A DNA stretch of 64,000 nt from Prosapia bicincta (taxonomy: Eukaryota > Arthropoda > Insecta > Hemiptera > Cercopidae). Position 1 is the stretch's first letter. The number at the start of each line of letters is the position of its first letter. Below are positions 44,997 through 58,093 of this stretch, one piece after another. The notes beneath the pieces were generated by a model. It was not told where the DNA came from and did no database searches. It saw only the letters and a list, made by a program, of their open reading frames with translations. The DNA lies in NCBI GenBank assembly GCA_036971475.1, contig JBAIZL010000006.1, forward strand, positions 67,017,398-67,081,397, in the 5' to 3' direction. Position numbers and translations under genes: made by a program.

Positions 44997-47900
44997 GAAT
45001 ATTCCTTCTATTTCAATGCATTAGTACAATGATTGATTTTTTTAAAAATACAATACTAGAAAAGTCTATTAAAAACGATTTATGTATTATTACAATACAT
45101 AATATTTATTATAAATTAAAGAAATGATACAAACAATTCTATTACCCACTATGTGAAGTATTCGTGTATAAAGATAATTGAAGATAGTTGCTCAGGATAG
45201 TAGAAATGCCCGTTTAATCGATCGTTCCTAATGAGATCTACAAAGCAAAAATAGCATTGTCTTTAAATACGGCAACCATTGTTGCATTTATGTCAACAAG
45301 TTTTTGTAGACAAATGTACAAAATTGTTTCTTTTGTAGCAAAATCAAATATTTATAACTCCTATCTATTCTAAATACTTATGTTTCTCTGTTTTTAAAGA
45401 TTAGTGCAACAAATTTTGAATGATATCTGTGAGAGCTTCTTTTAAAGCATTTTCACTTGTTAATGGAACAATTGACTTGTCTGTTTCAAAATTCAAGATA
45501 TCTGGTGAATTTTAGTCACACATAGATGAATTCTCAAGAATTTTACTCTTATCATTTAAATTCTATTAAACTTGTCATTTTACACACAGTAAAAATTTAG
45601 ATATCAATAAAAATAAAGATAACGATGCTTAGAAGTGAAGAAACAATGCTTAGATGAAGAACATAGGTACTCTTTTGTTAATTAACTTTGAAACGGTATT
45701 AACGCAATGAAATAACATTAATGAAAATTATAATAATGAAAAATGCTAATATGAACAATTATCGTTCGGAACTCAGACAGAAAATCAAGTACTTATGTAT
45801 ATATGTATGTATTTATGTATGTATGTAAGTATGCATGTATGTACCTGTTAAAAATATACTTACACTGTGTTTTGTCCAACTTGGCATTTGAAAACGATTC
45901 CTCCATTTCCTTTAAAATGAATATTCCTTTTATTACAATGCAATAGTACAATGCTTGAACTTTAAAAATACAATACTAGAAAAGTCTATTACAAACGATT
46001 TATGTATTATTACAATACATAATATTTATTTTACCCACTACGTGAATCAAATTCACAATATTATTTGTAATTTAGCTTCTTTCCATTTTTAAAAGACTAA
46101 TTATTTCAATAAAAATACATGTCAGTCAAAAAATACAATTGTTTTCTATTCACTTAAATTACACAGAAAATAATATTGTTTTTAATTAGAGAAGTTTATA
46201 GAATTAAATTATAAAAGTGCAGTTTTTTCTATTAAGATGCATGTTTGTTTATATTACTTGTAATATTGTGTATTTGACTCTTTATTTAACATGAAAGCCA
46301 ATTTAACAATTTATAATACACTAATAAACTGAGAACAAAAAATATAAAATATTAAATATACAATATTTATAAAAATGTAATCGCAAAATATGAAAACAAA
46401 TAAGTAGAATTATTAAAAGCACCATAGTAAATTCATTTATCAACATTTTTAAACTTGTAGTAGATAGCACTTCATGGTAATACAGTTTCTCAAATATTTT
46501 AGATTTATATTTTAGAAAAATGTTTCACAAAAGGGGCAAGGTATTTAATATAGTTTTTTCTTTCCACTTGACCTAAAACAATAAGAAAATCAAACACTTA
46601 AATAATTCATTTCATTTACTGCAATAGGATAGACAATGTTTCATTTCATTAAGTGGTTAACATACAAAGTTTATCTCAACGTATAGTTATTCGTGTGACT
46701 ATCAAGTATGTTTGTCAATGATTGGTACATTGTTTATGGTTAATGTAAACCGTCCAAATTAACATCGGCTTAGGCATTCATAAGATACATCGGTTTATGA
46801 ACGCCCCTAGACCTATACCAAACCTCACAAGAACCATCCTAGGTTAAAAAACCTCTTTAAATTTAACTTCTGTTCAGCCGTTTAGGCATCCATAAGATCT
46901 GTTACAGGATGATATGTACGACTTATTTAATGTTATTTTAAAATGTCAAATTATATATTTCGGAACAGAATCGTATCTATATGCATAAGAAGAATAGAAC
47001 ATGATTATAAATAAGGTATGGGCCCTTTGTTAGAGAATAATCTATACGATTAAAATACGAGTAAAATATCAACTTGCCAAAACTGTTACTTAGACAAAAC
47101 ATGCATTAAGCATGTCTAGATTCATCTCTGAAAAGCACTGTACATATAGGTTGCAGTGATTTAAAATATAGGTGATCTAAACTAAGCACAAAGTTAACAT
47201 AAGCGGCATAAAATCTTTCTAAAAGAATAATTCTAAAAATATTTATATTTGATTATAGAAAATATAATACTGTCGTCTTGTGTGACAATCTAAATTGAAG
47301 AGAAAGACCATTTAATCTTCCAAGGTCATCGTTATAAACTAAACTTAAAATATTTTGTAAACACATGTCTTGTGGTATATAACAAAATAAAATTGGTTTT
47401 ACTTAGCTTTAAATATTATGCCATAGTTTAGACAAACATTTTTTTCAAATGAAATACTAAATTAGAACTTACCTGTGAGACAGTCGTAGCACTACTATTA
47501 GCAAAACAGTAGTATGTGACAAACATGTTTACTAAATGTAGACTATACCTTCAAGGCAATAGTTAAGTATTTAAAACTTTCCCTCAGCCTTCAACGCCTG
47601 TACTTCTAAATTGTAGACAGTTTTCTATTGTTAGCAAAGGTTATGATCAAAACACACGCAAGCACTTTCAGGTTCAACATTAAATTTTGTTCCTAATCTG
47701 GACGCTCCTAGACACAGTAAACAAATCACCCTATTGTGTTAATTGATGCATTAGACCAATAACATAAAATAAGCAATATTTTGAAACCTTTTAAAAATTA
47801 GTCAACTATTTACATTATATAACAAACAGTTATGCATTACTTTACCCAGGTTATTTTTTTATGACACTTAATAAAGTTACTGATTTCCGGTTAGCTGCAG

Positions 47901-50900
47901 GCACAGAGATAGAAGACAGTTGTGTAATTTAGCCATATACTCGATGTAATTAATTGTATCAATAAGATGCACTAAAATCAGAATTCACTATGCTTCCTCA
48001 TGAACACTGCCCCAAGCTTTTTACTAAATGGGACTGAAAACTCATTTAACACTATCCTTTCTTTTCATATTTTAATTTTTAGTATAAAGGCAGGACTACG
48101 TAAATAGCCGAGCAAGATCTTTGCCATCCACGGTTCGAATAAGGGTAGGAAATGGGTAGCAAGTCCGTATCGGGTTGAGTATTTCCTCAAGACAGGACAC
48201 ACAAGGTACGACTATTTTTGACATCATCAGGTCAATTTGGTTAAGGAATGGTTACCTCCGTATAGATCACCAACCCTTCCATTGACGTAGCATGAAACAA
48301 CAAATAGCAACTAATTAATGCAGCTTATAAATATATTTTATATAAATTTAAACATTTGTTACAGATTTATTTTATAATGTCAATATGCAACATTAGAAAT
48401 TGCTAATATTGTGTTTAACCTATGTAGACTATATATTTTTCAATGAAAACCTGTTAACTTTAGAATTTAAACTGACAAAATTAATGTAAATGAAAATACT
48501 TTGTAAATACAAAGTATTATTTTATTAATAGTTTATAATTATTGCTTGATAAATTGCTACTAGCTAAGAAATACTCTTAAATTGTCAAAACCTTTTTTAT
48601 CACATAATTGAAAAAACATTATTCCATGCAAATTGTTCGAAAAGGCCATAAGAATTATTTAATACTAATTTTCTTTATAAACAACAATCAATATAAAATA
48701 TTTCTTTTATACACTAAGAATATGAACATGTAACACATAATATATTTTTCAGTTGGTAATAATTTCGTAAATTTTCGTTTATACCCTGTAATAACTACAA
48801 ATTCGATTCATCAGTAAATCTTCTGGATCTGACTGTACCATCATTTAATAGTTTGAACTCTCTTTAAGTTTTTATATGCTTTACATTATTTTCTTTCAAT
48901 TCCTTATAACACTTCATCAACTGTGTTGATATCACAGAAATTACTTTTAAATAGGTTAAGATTTTACATCATGTTTGGAGTATATATTATTTTAACTTTA
49001 ATATAAGATTAATGTTTAACAGGAATGTCATGAGAGTCGGAATGTTGTGAATATTTTAGATTTATATTTTAGAAAAATGTTTCACAAAATGGGCAAGGTA
49101 TTTAATATAGTTTTTTCTTTCCACTTGACCTAAAACAAGTGATAACATATAATTTCATAAAACAGCTGATTTAAATTGTAGGCCATGTTGTAGAACAGGT
49201 GTTTTAACACAATGGTTATGTTACTTTATTAATAATAATTGTAATTATTCAATAAAAAATTAATTAACATACAATATTTCTTTGTTGATCAAAGTGGAAA
49301 TTTGTTTTTAAGCATGTTTGTTTATATTACTTGTAATATTGTGTATTTGACTCTTTATTTAACATGAAAGCCAATTTAACAATTTATAATACACTAATAA
49401 ACTGAGAACAAAAATATTAAATATTAAATATACAATATTTATAAAAATGTAATCGCAAAATATGAAAACAAATAAGTAGAATTATTAAAAGCACCATAGT
49501 AAATTCATTTATTCAACATTTTTAAACTTGTAGTAGATAGCACTTCATGGTAATACAGTTTCTCAAATATTTTAGATTTATATTTTAGAAAAATGTTTCA
49601 CAAAAGGGGCAAGGTATTTAATATAGTTTTTTCTTCCCACTTGACCTAAAACAAATGATAACATATAATTTCATAAAACAGCTGATTTAAATTGTAGGCC
49701 ATGTTGTAGAACAGATGTTTTAACACATTGGTTATGTTACTTTATTAATATTAATTGTGATTATTATTAAAACATAGGCTACAGTAGCTCAAGAAGTGAA
49801 TAAAGTTATTTTGTGGTTATTGGGTAAAATATTAAAACAGACATATTGTTGAACTTAAATTATAAATACAAAGATAATAACAAAACCTTGACTTACCTCT
49901 AAGAAAGTCTAGCAAACAACTGAAGCAACAATCAACTGCTATTGTGTTGAAGTAGGAAATTCCTAATTATATAGTAAAACTAGAATAAACAGTTAGAGCT
50001 ATTTCAGTTTCGTTTTCTCTACTAAAACTAGAATAGTTTGAGCTATTTCAGTTCGTTTTCTCTGCCAAAGGCAAAAGTAACAATCAGGACAAAGTAATTT
50101 ACGAAACAAGTAACCATCTACGCATTTATTGACAAAAATAATCTAGAAACGAAGCGACAGTAAATCTGATAAACAACTTTGATTTTGTAAATGCTGTTAT
50201 ATAGACTAATGACAGATCACAGACAATTAACTAAAATGTCTTGTAAATAAGATTATTTATTAAAAGTTCGGTATTGTTGATTTTTTATTATGTTTTTTTT
50301 TGTAATGTTATGAATTTTAAAATTGTAAATTCACGTTGTATATTGGTAATAAAAACGAGCTCTTGGAAAAGAAAGAAATGTAAAACGTTTAGAGCATGAA
50401 TTAATTGTCTATGATCTGTCATTAGCCTATGTAAAACCAATAATTAATTTGCAGAGTACGGATAATGATAAGACTTGAGGCATTTGGATAAGGGAGGTAC
50501 AGGGTTGAGTCACTGACCAGGGAGGTATCGGACAAGAGGCGTTTGGATAAGGGAGGTACAGAATCAGTATCTCTTGAATACAGTAATAACAAGACCTGAG
50601 GCGTTTGGGAGGCAGTGGCAAGACCTGAGGCGTTTGGGAGGTACCAGATTTTTTAAAGGGTTTCGAATACGGCGTCATCGGGTAAATTAATATAGGCTAA
50701 GGCACCACTCCACCACCCTCTGTCGGATACCTCTGGATTAGGAATTGCCACATACTTTATCAACAAAGAATCACGTATATTGTAATTGACTTTTCTTATA
50801 TTCTATTTATAAAGTTTAATTTCTTTAATTAAAAAAAATATAATACTATATATGCTAATTGAATGATTAAAACTTAATGATTTAATTTATACTTAGATGT

Positions 50901-51250
50901 AACATACTCCTGTACTATGTGTTTTACTTGCAAATAATGTCATTTATATTTTCGTGTTGAAATATCAGTGTTTATACACAGTGTATAACTTACTGTCTTT
51001 TAAACAAGAATATATTTCATATAACGAGCCAAACGTCTTGTTTTAGAAAAATAATTAAAAAAACTCCAATATTCTATTTATATTCGTTTGATTTATAAGA
51101 ATTATAAATAATAAAGAAAACAATTAAGCTTGGAAGTAAACAAGTTCATATAGTACTAGCATGTTGATTACGCCTAAAGACATTATTTCCTCAAGACGGG
51201 GCGCAGAAGGTACGAATACGACGATTTTTGACATCAGGTCAACTTGGACT

Positions 51251-52298
51251 TCAAACCCTTTCAACCCTTTCAACCCTTTCGTTTAACCCGCTCAACCCTT
51301 TTAACCCTTTCAACCCTTTTAACCCTTTCAACCCTTTTAACCCTTTCAACCCTTTTAACCCTTTCAACCCTTTCAACCCTTTTAACCCCTTTCAATCCTT
51401 TTTAACCCTTTCAACCCTTTTAACCCCTTTCAACCCTTTTAACCCCTTTTAACTCTTTCAACCCTTTTTAACCCTTTTAACCCTTTTAACCCTTTCAACC
51501 CTTTTAACCCTTTTAACCCTTTCAACCCTTTTAACCCTTTTAACCCTTTTAACCATTTCAACCCTTTTAACCCTTTTAACCCTTTTTAACCCTTTTAACC
51601 ATTTTAACCGTTTTAACCGTTTTAACCCTTTTAACCTTTTTTAACCCTTTTTAACCCTTTTAACCCTTTTAACCGTTTTAACCGTTTTAACCCTTTCAAT
51701 CCTTTTAACCCTTTTAACCCTTTTAACCCTTTTAACCCTTTCAACCCTTTTAACCCTTTTAACCCTTTTAACCCTTTCAACCCTTTCAACCCTTTTAACC
51801 CTTTCAACCCTTTTAACCCTTTCAACCCTTTTAACCCTTTCAACCCTTTTAACCCTTTTAACCCCTTTCAACCCTTTTTAACCCTTTCAACCCTTTTAAC
51901 CCCTTTCAACCCTTTTAACCCCTTTTAACTCTTTCAACCCTTTTTAACCCTTTTAACCCTTTTAACCCTTTCAACCCTTTTAACCCTTTTAACCCTTTCA
52001 ACCCTTTTAACCCTTTTAACCCTTTTAACCATTTCAACCCTTTTAACCCTTTTAACCCTTTTTAACCCTTTTTAACCCTTTTAACCACTTTAACCGTTTT
52101 AACCGTTTTAACCCTTTTAACCCTTTTTAACCCTTTTAACCCTTTTAACCGTTTTAACCGTTTTAACCCTTTCAATCCTTTTAACCCGTTTAACCCTTTC
52201 AACCCTTTTAACCCTTTTAACCCTTTCAACCCTTTTAACCCTTTTAACCCTTTTAATCCTTTTAACCCTTTCAACCCTTTCAACCCTTTCAATCCTTG
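51251..52298. repeat. 9-bp tandem array (AACCCTTTY)n, right arm
   Basis: Inverted counterpart of 34342-35396 with the G-rich strand now minus. It differs by at least two substitutions (AACCACTTT near 52083, CCCGTTTAA near 52185) and a one-unit indel. Confidence 0.95.
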
Positions 52299-52384
52299 AG
52301 AAAGGATCAATGACATCCTATCATGCAAGAAGACTAACGACAATACTGGTCATATAGCACAAATAAAAGCGTCTCTATTGTTTG

Positions 52385-52450
52385 GACAAGTTAGCCGAGA
52401 GGTTAGCGTTGATGGTTCTAAACACAAACATACGGGGTTCGAATACGACT
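52385..52450 (+). ncRNA. tRNA-like unit 2, right arm
   Basis: Mirror of 34190-34255, with GTTAGCCGAGAGGTTAGCG and GGGGTTCGAATACGA on the plus strand. Confidence 0.5.
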
Positions 52451-52569
52451 CAGGTAAAAAGATAAAGGATTGAGATCAATGACATCCAAACTATCATGCC
52501 TGATTAAGACTAACGACAATAGTCGTTTGGTCATATAGCACAAATAAAAGCATCTCTATTGTTTGGACA

Positions 52570-52650
52570 AGTTAGCCGAGAGGCTAGCGTTGATGGTTCT
52601 GAACACAAACATACGGGGTTCGAATACGGCTCAGGTAAAACGATTTTTTT
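52570..52650 (+). ncRNA. tRNA-like Pol III unit 1, right arm, reading outward
   Basis: Mirror of 33990-34070. A box GTTAGCCGAGAGGCTAGCG at 52571-52589, B box GGGGTTCGAATACGG at 52615-52629, T7 at 52644-52650. Confidence 0.55.
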
Positions 52651-52877
52651 CAGAATCGACGACACCAGTCTTAAAAGGGTTAAGGGGAAGGGTTAAAAAG
52701 GGTTAAATGAAAGGGTTGAAAGGGTTAAATGAAAGGGTTGAAAGGATTAAGGGAAAGGGTTGAAAGGGTTAACTAAAAGGATTAAAAGGGTTAATGACGT
52801 AAGACCGCCTGAAGGCTGGGTTTTTCCGAAAATTTGGGGGGGCTAAGTGGCCCATCTCAACCCGCGCAATCTCTACT

Positions 52878-52884
52878 GACACAA
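52878..52884. other. 7-bp target-site duplication, right (GACACAA)
   Basis: Exact copy of 33756-33762. Confidence 0.85.
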
Positions 52885-54028
52885 AGATACATTAATTAAT
52901 CTGAGAACTTTAAATAGGTCGACTTGTAATGTGTGCTGATATGTACGCTTATACAACGTGTTACATTACTTAACTGTAATTAAGAGCGTTAATTTGTATA
53001 AAATAAGATTTAAGGTAATATTTAGGTAACGTTTATAAAATTAAGTTGCATGAGGAAAATATAAAGTAACAAACTTCATAATATCATGTCAGTTATATTA
53101 CTAGAACAAATAATAATATTAAAATTGATAATCTCGCATTTTGTATTGTATTGCCCAGTTGTACACAGAATGTTAGTTAAGCACAGACTAACTTTAGTTT
53201 TGTTTTTTGGTATAAAGTGCCCAGCCTGATCATGAAATTATATTTTGGGCAAGAATAATTTAAATATTATATAAGTAAATCCCTAACGAAAGCAATTTAA
53301 AAATATTAAATGCCTTTTAAAGTTCATTTGAGAATCTTACAATTTGAAGTCTCTTTTATTTATATGGTATAAAACTATTAAACTTAGTAACATTATTGGT
53401 TAGGATATTAATGCCTATAAAAAACAAACAAACAAAATTCATTTTACTGAAAATGCTGGCCATGAAGGATATTCGAACTCTTCTTTTTTTGTAGTTTGGT
53501 TTATTCCTATTGTTAGTTTTTTTACTGTTTCTCTATTAAATTCTCTGCTAACAGATATAGAAATTTTTCGCCAAATAATGGTACAAGGTTGTCATTACTG
53601 ATTACGGTCCTATGCAAAAAAAATGTGCCAGACGTCTGTTTCTAGCTAAAAACATTTTCATTGTTATTAGGTTTTTGGCATTCATACGAGAATATTACAG
53701 CGTTTTACATTCTATTCTATAGCTCTCATTCATTGAGGATTACAAAATTACAACTTATTTATATTGCCACTACTAGTCCGCGTTTTGTCTCTTTGTTCTC
53801 CAAGCGGTTCAGGAGATGTACTCTAAGAACCCTTTAGATCGGCACACTTTATGTTTTATACACAGTCTTTAGTTACGGGCTGTTAAGGTTTTATTTAACT
53901 GGTCACGCGGAAACCTATAAGCAAACGAGAAGGGGGAATTGCCCACTATGGTATCATCGAACCAACCTGTTGTAGCATTACACGTTGTACGAAAAATAAA
54001 GTATGATCCAAGCTTGGAATGAAAAATT
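52885..54028. other. Flank right of the giant element, no gene
   Basis: AT-rich sequence without supported features. Confidence 0.45.
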
Positions 54029-55140
54029 GTGCATCTAATCAAACGGAGAGAAAAGAAGGATAGCGTATTGATGATACATCCATGGATGTCTTCAATGAAG
54101 AAAGGGGTGCCAACTTGTCGTATCGGCCACTCTGCTTATATGTGGAGATTTGATGCTAGACGACGATCCACCACTACTACGTCGGATTTGTGTGGATACA
54201 GTCACAGACAAAAATATTTTGCTTCAGTCTATTAAGTTGACCGATATTGGTAGAAAGTTTAATCTTCGGGGAAGTTTATAGTTGGTGCCGAGGAGGTCCG
54301 TCAGTTTAACCGTCATAGCGCATGTCTAGCCTTATTTTTCGACCCAAATTTAGTTATTAATATTTACCTGCTTTTTAATAAGATTGGAATAACGTCTGCC
54401 AAAAAACCACCGTTTTTGCTTGAGCGCAGTAGAATCAATATAAAGGTAAAATAACATTTGAAGCTGGGTGAAGGATACATGTAATGTAAAACCCAGCTCA
54501 TCTCCTTCCATTATATGTTAAGTTACATGTCTTATTTACATAGACAATGAGTAAAGTTGGGGTTAAATTATACTTAAGTTCTATTGAGGCAAACTAAGTA
54601 CATCTTCAATACTACTTAACTACTCAGTATTCCTTAGTGACTATATGTTCACAGTAACTACCAATCCATAACATAAGAAGCGAAGATTTATTTTCTTTAA
54701 CTTGATATTTAATCTGGTGTAAAGCCAATCTCTCTTTCGAAATTGAACTATTTTATTTTATTTCAATTTTTAGTTTCATTTCATTTTTTGTTTATTTCAA
54801 TTTCAATACTACCTCTACATTGTATGAGAATTTCATATCAAAATAGTTTTTCTTCAAACATACGACCCTCACAGATGTAATAGCGATCAGCGATACAAAA
54901 TCCTCCGAGAACAGACGAATATTTAATTACTGTCATTTATTCAGAATTTTAGTTGTTGTGGAATCACGAAATTAATGTTAATTTATCATTGACAAGTCTG
55001 ACAGTTGCATGATAACGCGGACGTGAGAGAATTGCACATTTAAAGTGTCAAGAGGCGCACAGATACATTTATCATACTGAACCCAGCACAATAAGTCTAC
55101 AATTTAGTACGCACGAGGAAATGCATATGGCGAGTGTAGT
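54029..55140 (+). repeat. 1.1 kb dispersed repeat, copy 1
   Basis: Aligns in the same orientation with 58550-59590, with heavy divergence in the middle and good conservation at both ends ('gatccaccactac...tgtggata' and 'cagttgcatgataacgcg...gaaatgcatatgg'). A frame at the left (54059-54235, ...VLMIHPWMSSMKKGVP, DLCGYSHRQK) is also open in the other copy (...VLMSLPSKKRWPV, ALCGYRHTYL), so it may be an old coding piece. The family is not recognised. Confidence 0.7.
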
Positions 55141-55937
55141 TGTGTCGACGCTCATCACGGCCTGACGCAAATTAATTTCATTGCTAACAATTTGTTAACG
55201 AATGGCTTCTAATGGGTATAATACAAATGTGGAAAGGGTTTTAGGAACTCTCGGGTCAGTGTTTGAAGTTAAAGTACAATTAGAGGCAAGCATTTAAAAT
55301 ACGGGATAAAATTTGTATATGAATTTCATTAGAGGTACTTGTCTTCTAGTAATGATGGAAAATTCTTTTATGGAAGAGAATCGGCAATAGCGACCCCCTA
55401 TTTGGCGGTTTTAAATAAGTAATTTTACCCTAGGGCATGTTTTCAAAACGAAAATATCTGACTGGTGCGTAGGAATTAAAAAAATTTGCGATAAGCTACG
55501 CCAAGACGATTAAGTCAATTAATTGGTTTAAACATTTGGCCGTAATATATTATACGGATAAAACCGTATTGTATCAGTGAAAGCAATATTTCTAAAGCAT
55601 AAGATCGTAATTTTATTATTTTGTTTAGGGTGGATTGGTAAATCCCAACCTTCCTAAATTTAAAAGACAATATTTAGGAAATTCACGATTTTTTAAAAAA
55701 TTCATTTTATTGAAACGATTTTGTATTTAATATTGTCATAACCAATAGTCAATACTTATTTTATTCGGAAAAGTGTTAAAATAGACCTATTACACATACA
55801 TAGTCTACATTTACACACAGATACACTCACAAACACCTATACACACACACACACAGATATATATGTATATTTATTTATTTATTAAAATTTATATAAATCT
55901 AAATAAATAAATAATATTTATAAATAATAAATAATAA

Positions 55938-55995
<58 letters not shown>

Positions 55996-57075
55996 AATTA
56001 TATAGTTGTTCGACTTTAAGAAAATTAATGCATTACATAAAATCCATAACAATTTTGCTTTCTCATATAGCTATAGTAATATTTTGCATTTTAAACAAAT
56101 ATATGATCTTAATAACTTATTTTTTGTTTATTTCTTCTCCTATATAAAAATATCCTATGTTTTTAGGTAAAAAAATAGATTATACACTACATAAAAAATT
56201 AATGACTTAAAATATTATTCTGCACTTTGAACTTTGTTAATTTTAATATTTTAAATTTTCATGATGCAATTGTTGTAACTTACCAAACATTTTTATGCCT
56301 CTGAATAAACTCAAGTTCCTGAAACAGAATTTCCATGCATCTGTATACTTATATAATTAACATGTTGGTAAGCATTTAGTGTAACTACTACAGGAACTGA
56401 AAAAAAACTTTATCAGTTTAGTTGACTTTGTAGTGACGTTAACCTAGGGTTATTATAATTCCAAAGCAGAGGCCCCTTTACTCTTCTCATCCCTATTTTG
56501 TTTGTAAAGGTGCACAAACCTAATAGTACAAGGATGATTACCGCAAAATCAGCGATTTATCGAGAAGAAAGTTCTTGCAAGACGAGTTAACTAATTGGAT
56601 CATCAGTGAATCCCACCCCCTGCGCCTTTAGACACAAGGGAGGGGGTAGTTGAACGTTATTCTGAACCTAAAATCACTAAATAGCATGACAAAGTCAGCC
56701 GAAGCCGTAAATTAATAAAGATGGAAAAAGATTGCAGCCAGCATTTACCAGTTCCTGGAAGCATCATGCGACATATTCCACTTTAGTATGATGATTGTTT
56801 AGCTTGAAGTTTTACATTAATTTAGGCAATATTTGTTATTTTTTCTCATTCCAAAACTTAACATTTAAGAGGCAATTCTGATACATCTCTATCATTACTA
56901 AGCAGAAGTATTGTATCATTTGGCAGGACCGTTTTTTTTCAATTTTACGTCGGGCATTTATGTTCATTTTTATTCAAACTCTTCCAACCGAAAGTCAGCT
57001 GTTCAACCTCTTATATGAAATTTTAATAATTTATTTTTATCAATTTTAGTTTCATTCCAATTTTAATACTGCCTA
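55141..57075. other. AT-rich sequence with (TA)n
   Basis: No gene recognised. A (TA)n array is at about 55942-55992 behind AATAAATAAT repeats. Otherwise ordinary AT-rich sequence. Confidence 0.45.
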
Positions 57076-57077
57076 TA

Positions 57078-58089
57078 GGGGAGAGGTGGATAAAACGGGA
57101 TAGGTTGACAAAACGGTGTTCCAAGAACCACCGCACAAAGAACTCCAAACTGAAATTACCACAAGCGTAGTGCTAGACCAACCTTCAACCTCCTCAGGGT
57201 ACAAAGGCTTAGGAATCAGTCACTATCGACCTACACTGCCATTTTCGATTTCTCCCAAGTTTGTTCTGCCTGTTCATCAAGTTCAAGGACCTCGCCCTGA
57301 AAAATAGTTTACAGAAGGAAGGGGAAAACTTTTGTGATAACATCATCCCCATATAAAATTGAATTAGAACAAGAAGAAAAGGAGAGAAAAGTAAAAGAAA
57401 GAATACAGAAACTCAAAGAAGAAACCGCTAAGAAATCCCTTTTCAAAATTCCAAAAGACAGAACTGTTACAAATAAAAGGGCATGAATTAAAAAAAGAGA
57501 TCTTAGCCAAACCTGAAACTGCAACAACGGAAACAGGAGCACCTAACCTGGATAGTAAAAGCCCAAATGGGAAGAGTTATGAAAAACTTTCAGGTAGTCA
57601 GGCATTGGTGTCTACCTCATCTGAAGACGAAACTGAAGGGGAAGAAACCTGCATTTTTTGTAATTCTTTATACGTTGACTCTAAGGGTGGTGAAGATTAG
57701 ATTCAATGTACTGGCTGCCAGCTGGGCTCACGAAGCATGTTCCAAGGCAGAAGAGGACTACGATACCTTTTTTTGCGTTTTTTGTGCTTATTTTAAACAT
57801 TAAGTTTAAAGAGAACATTATTAATTCATTTTCAGTTAACTATGTCTTTAAAGTTTAATGGAAATAGCCCTATCCCGTTTTGTCCATCCTAGGTTGTATA
57901 AAACGGGATATGTAGAGTTGTCATAAATGCTTTTTTTCACTATGTTACAGTAATTAAAAATATAACAATAAACATTATTTGTAAACTTTAGTAAATTGTA
58001 ATATTAATAAAAATATTTTTATATTTAACAGATTTTGGGAAGTAAATACTAAAAAAGTAAATGGTATCCCATTTTGTCCAACTCTCCCC
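57078..58089 (+). mobile_element. Internally deleted pogo/Tigger-type transposon, 1.0 kb
   Basis: Terminal inverted repeats are GGGGAGAGGTGGATAAAACG at 57078 and its counterpart CATTTTGTCCAACTCTCCCC ending at 58089, with 4 mismatches over about 25 bp. TA is present on both outer sides (57076-57077 and 58090-58091), the target duplication of the Tc1/mariner/pogo group. Two further internal copies of the 'cccgttttgtcca' motif lie near 57880 and 57900. Only the 3' third of a transposase survives. Confidence 0.7.
57112..57800 (+). pseudogene. pogo-type transposase C-terminal remnant with PHD-like finger
   Basis: Frame 1 (57116-57306) reads QPSTSSGYKG and PFSISPKFVLP. After a shift, RRKGKTFVITSSPYKIELEQ (from about 57315) matches the RxGxxxxLTxTPxKxELE segment near the C-terminus of pogo/jerky-type transposases. 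A further segment gives STSSEDETEGEETCIFCNSL and IQCTGCQLWAHEACSKAEE-like residues ending FFCVFC, with Cys/His spacing of a PHD-like finger. Stops and frameshifts interrupt all three parts. The DDE catalytic domain is absent. Confidence 0.6.
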
Positions 58090-58093
58090 TACA

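Larger units (their letters stand above)
33763..52877. mobile_element. Giant foldback-like transposon: 19.1 kb palindrome with TSD
   Basis: The ends are exact inverted copies (AGTAGAGATTGCGCGGGTTG at 33763; its complement ends at 52877). Mirror symmetry holds across the whole interval: positions pair to a constant sum of 86648 inside the arms. Arms are 33763-43307 and 43341-52877, joined by a 33-bp loop. Perfect 7-bp duplications flank it. I found differences between arms only in the 9-bp arrays (one 9-bp net indel and a few substitutions). No transposase, polymerase or integrase frame exists. Seven-bp duplications together with long, tandem-repeat-bearing inverted repeats recall Galileo (a P-superfamily foldback), but the ends are not ones I recognise. 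A palindromic assembly error is possible but does not explain the TSD. Confidence 0.85.
43341..52877 (-). repeat. Right arm of the giant palindrome, 9537 bp
   Basis: Inverted copy of 33763-43307 with the same contents in mirror order. The 8-bp shorter length is accounted for by the 9-bp array region. Outside the array every segment I compared was identical. Confidence 0.85.

Noticed and set aside
33763..52877. Giant palindrome as an assembly artefact
   Set aside because: Not excluded, but exact 7-bp duplications at both outer ends, a non-palindromic loop and sequence differences between the two 9-bp arrays are not expected from a simple fold-back misassembly.
33763..52877. Polinton/Maverick assignment (ends begin AG, size 15-20 kb)
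   Set aside because: No DNA polymerase B, integrase, ATPase or capsid frame, and the duplication is 7 bp rather than 6.
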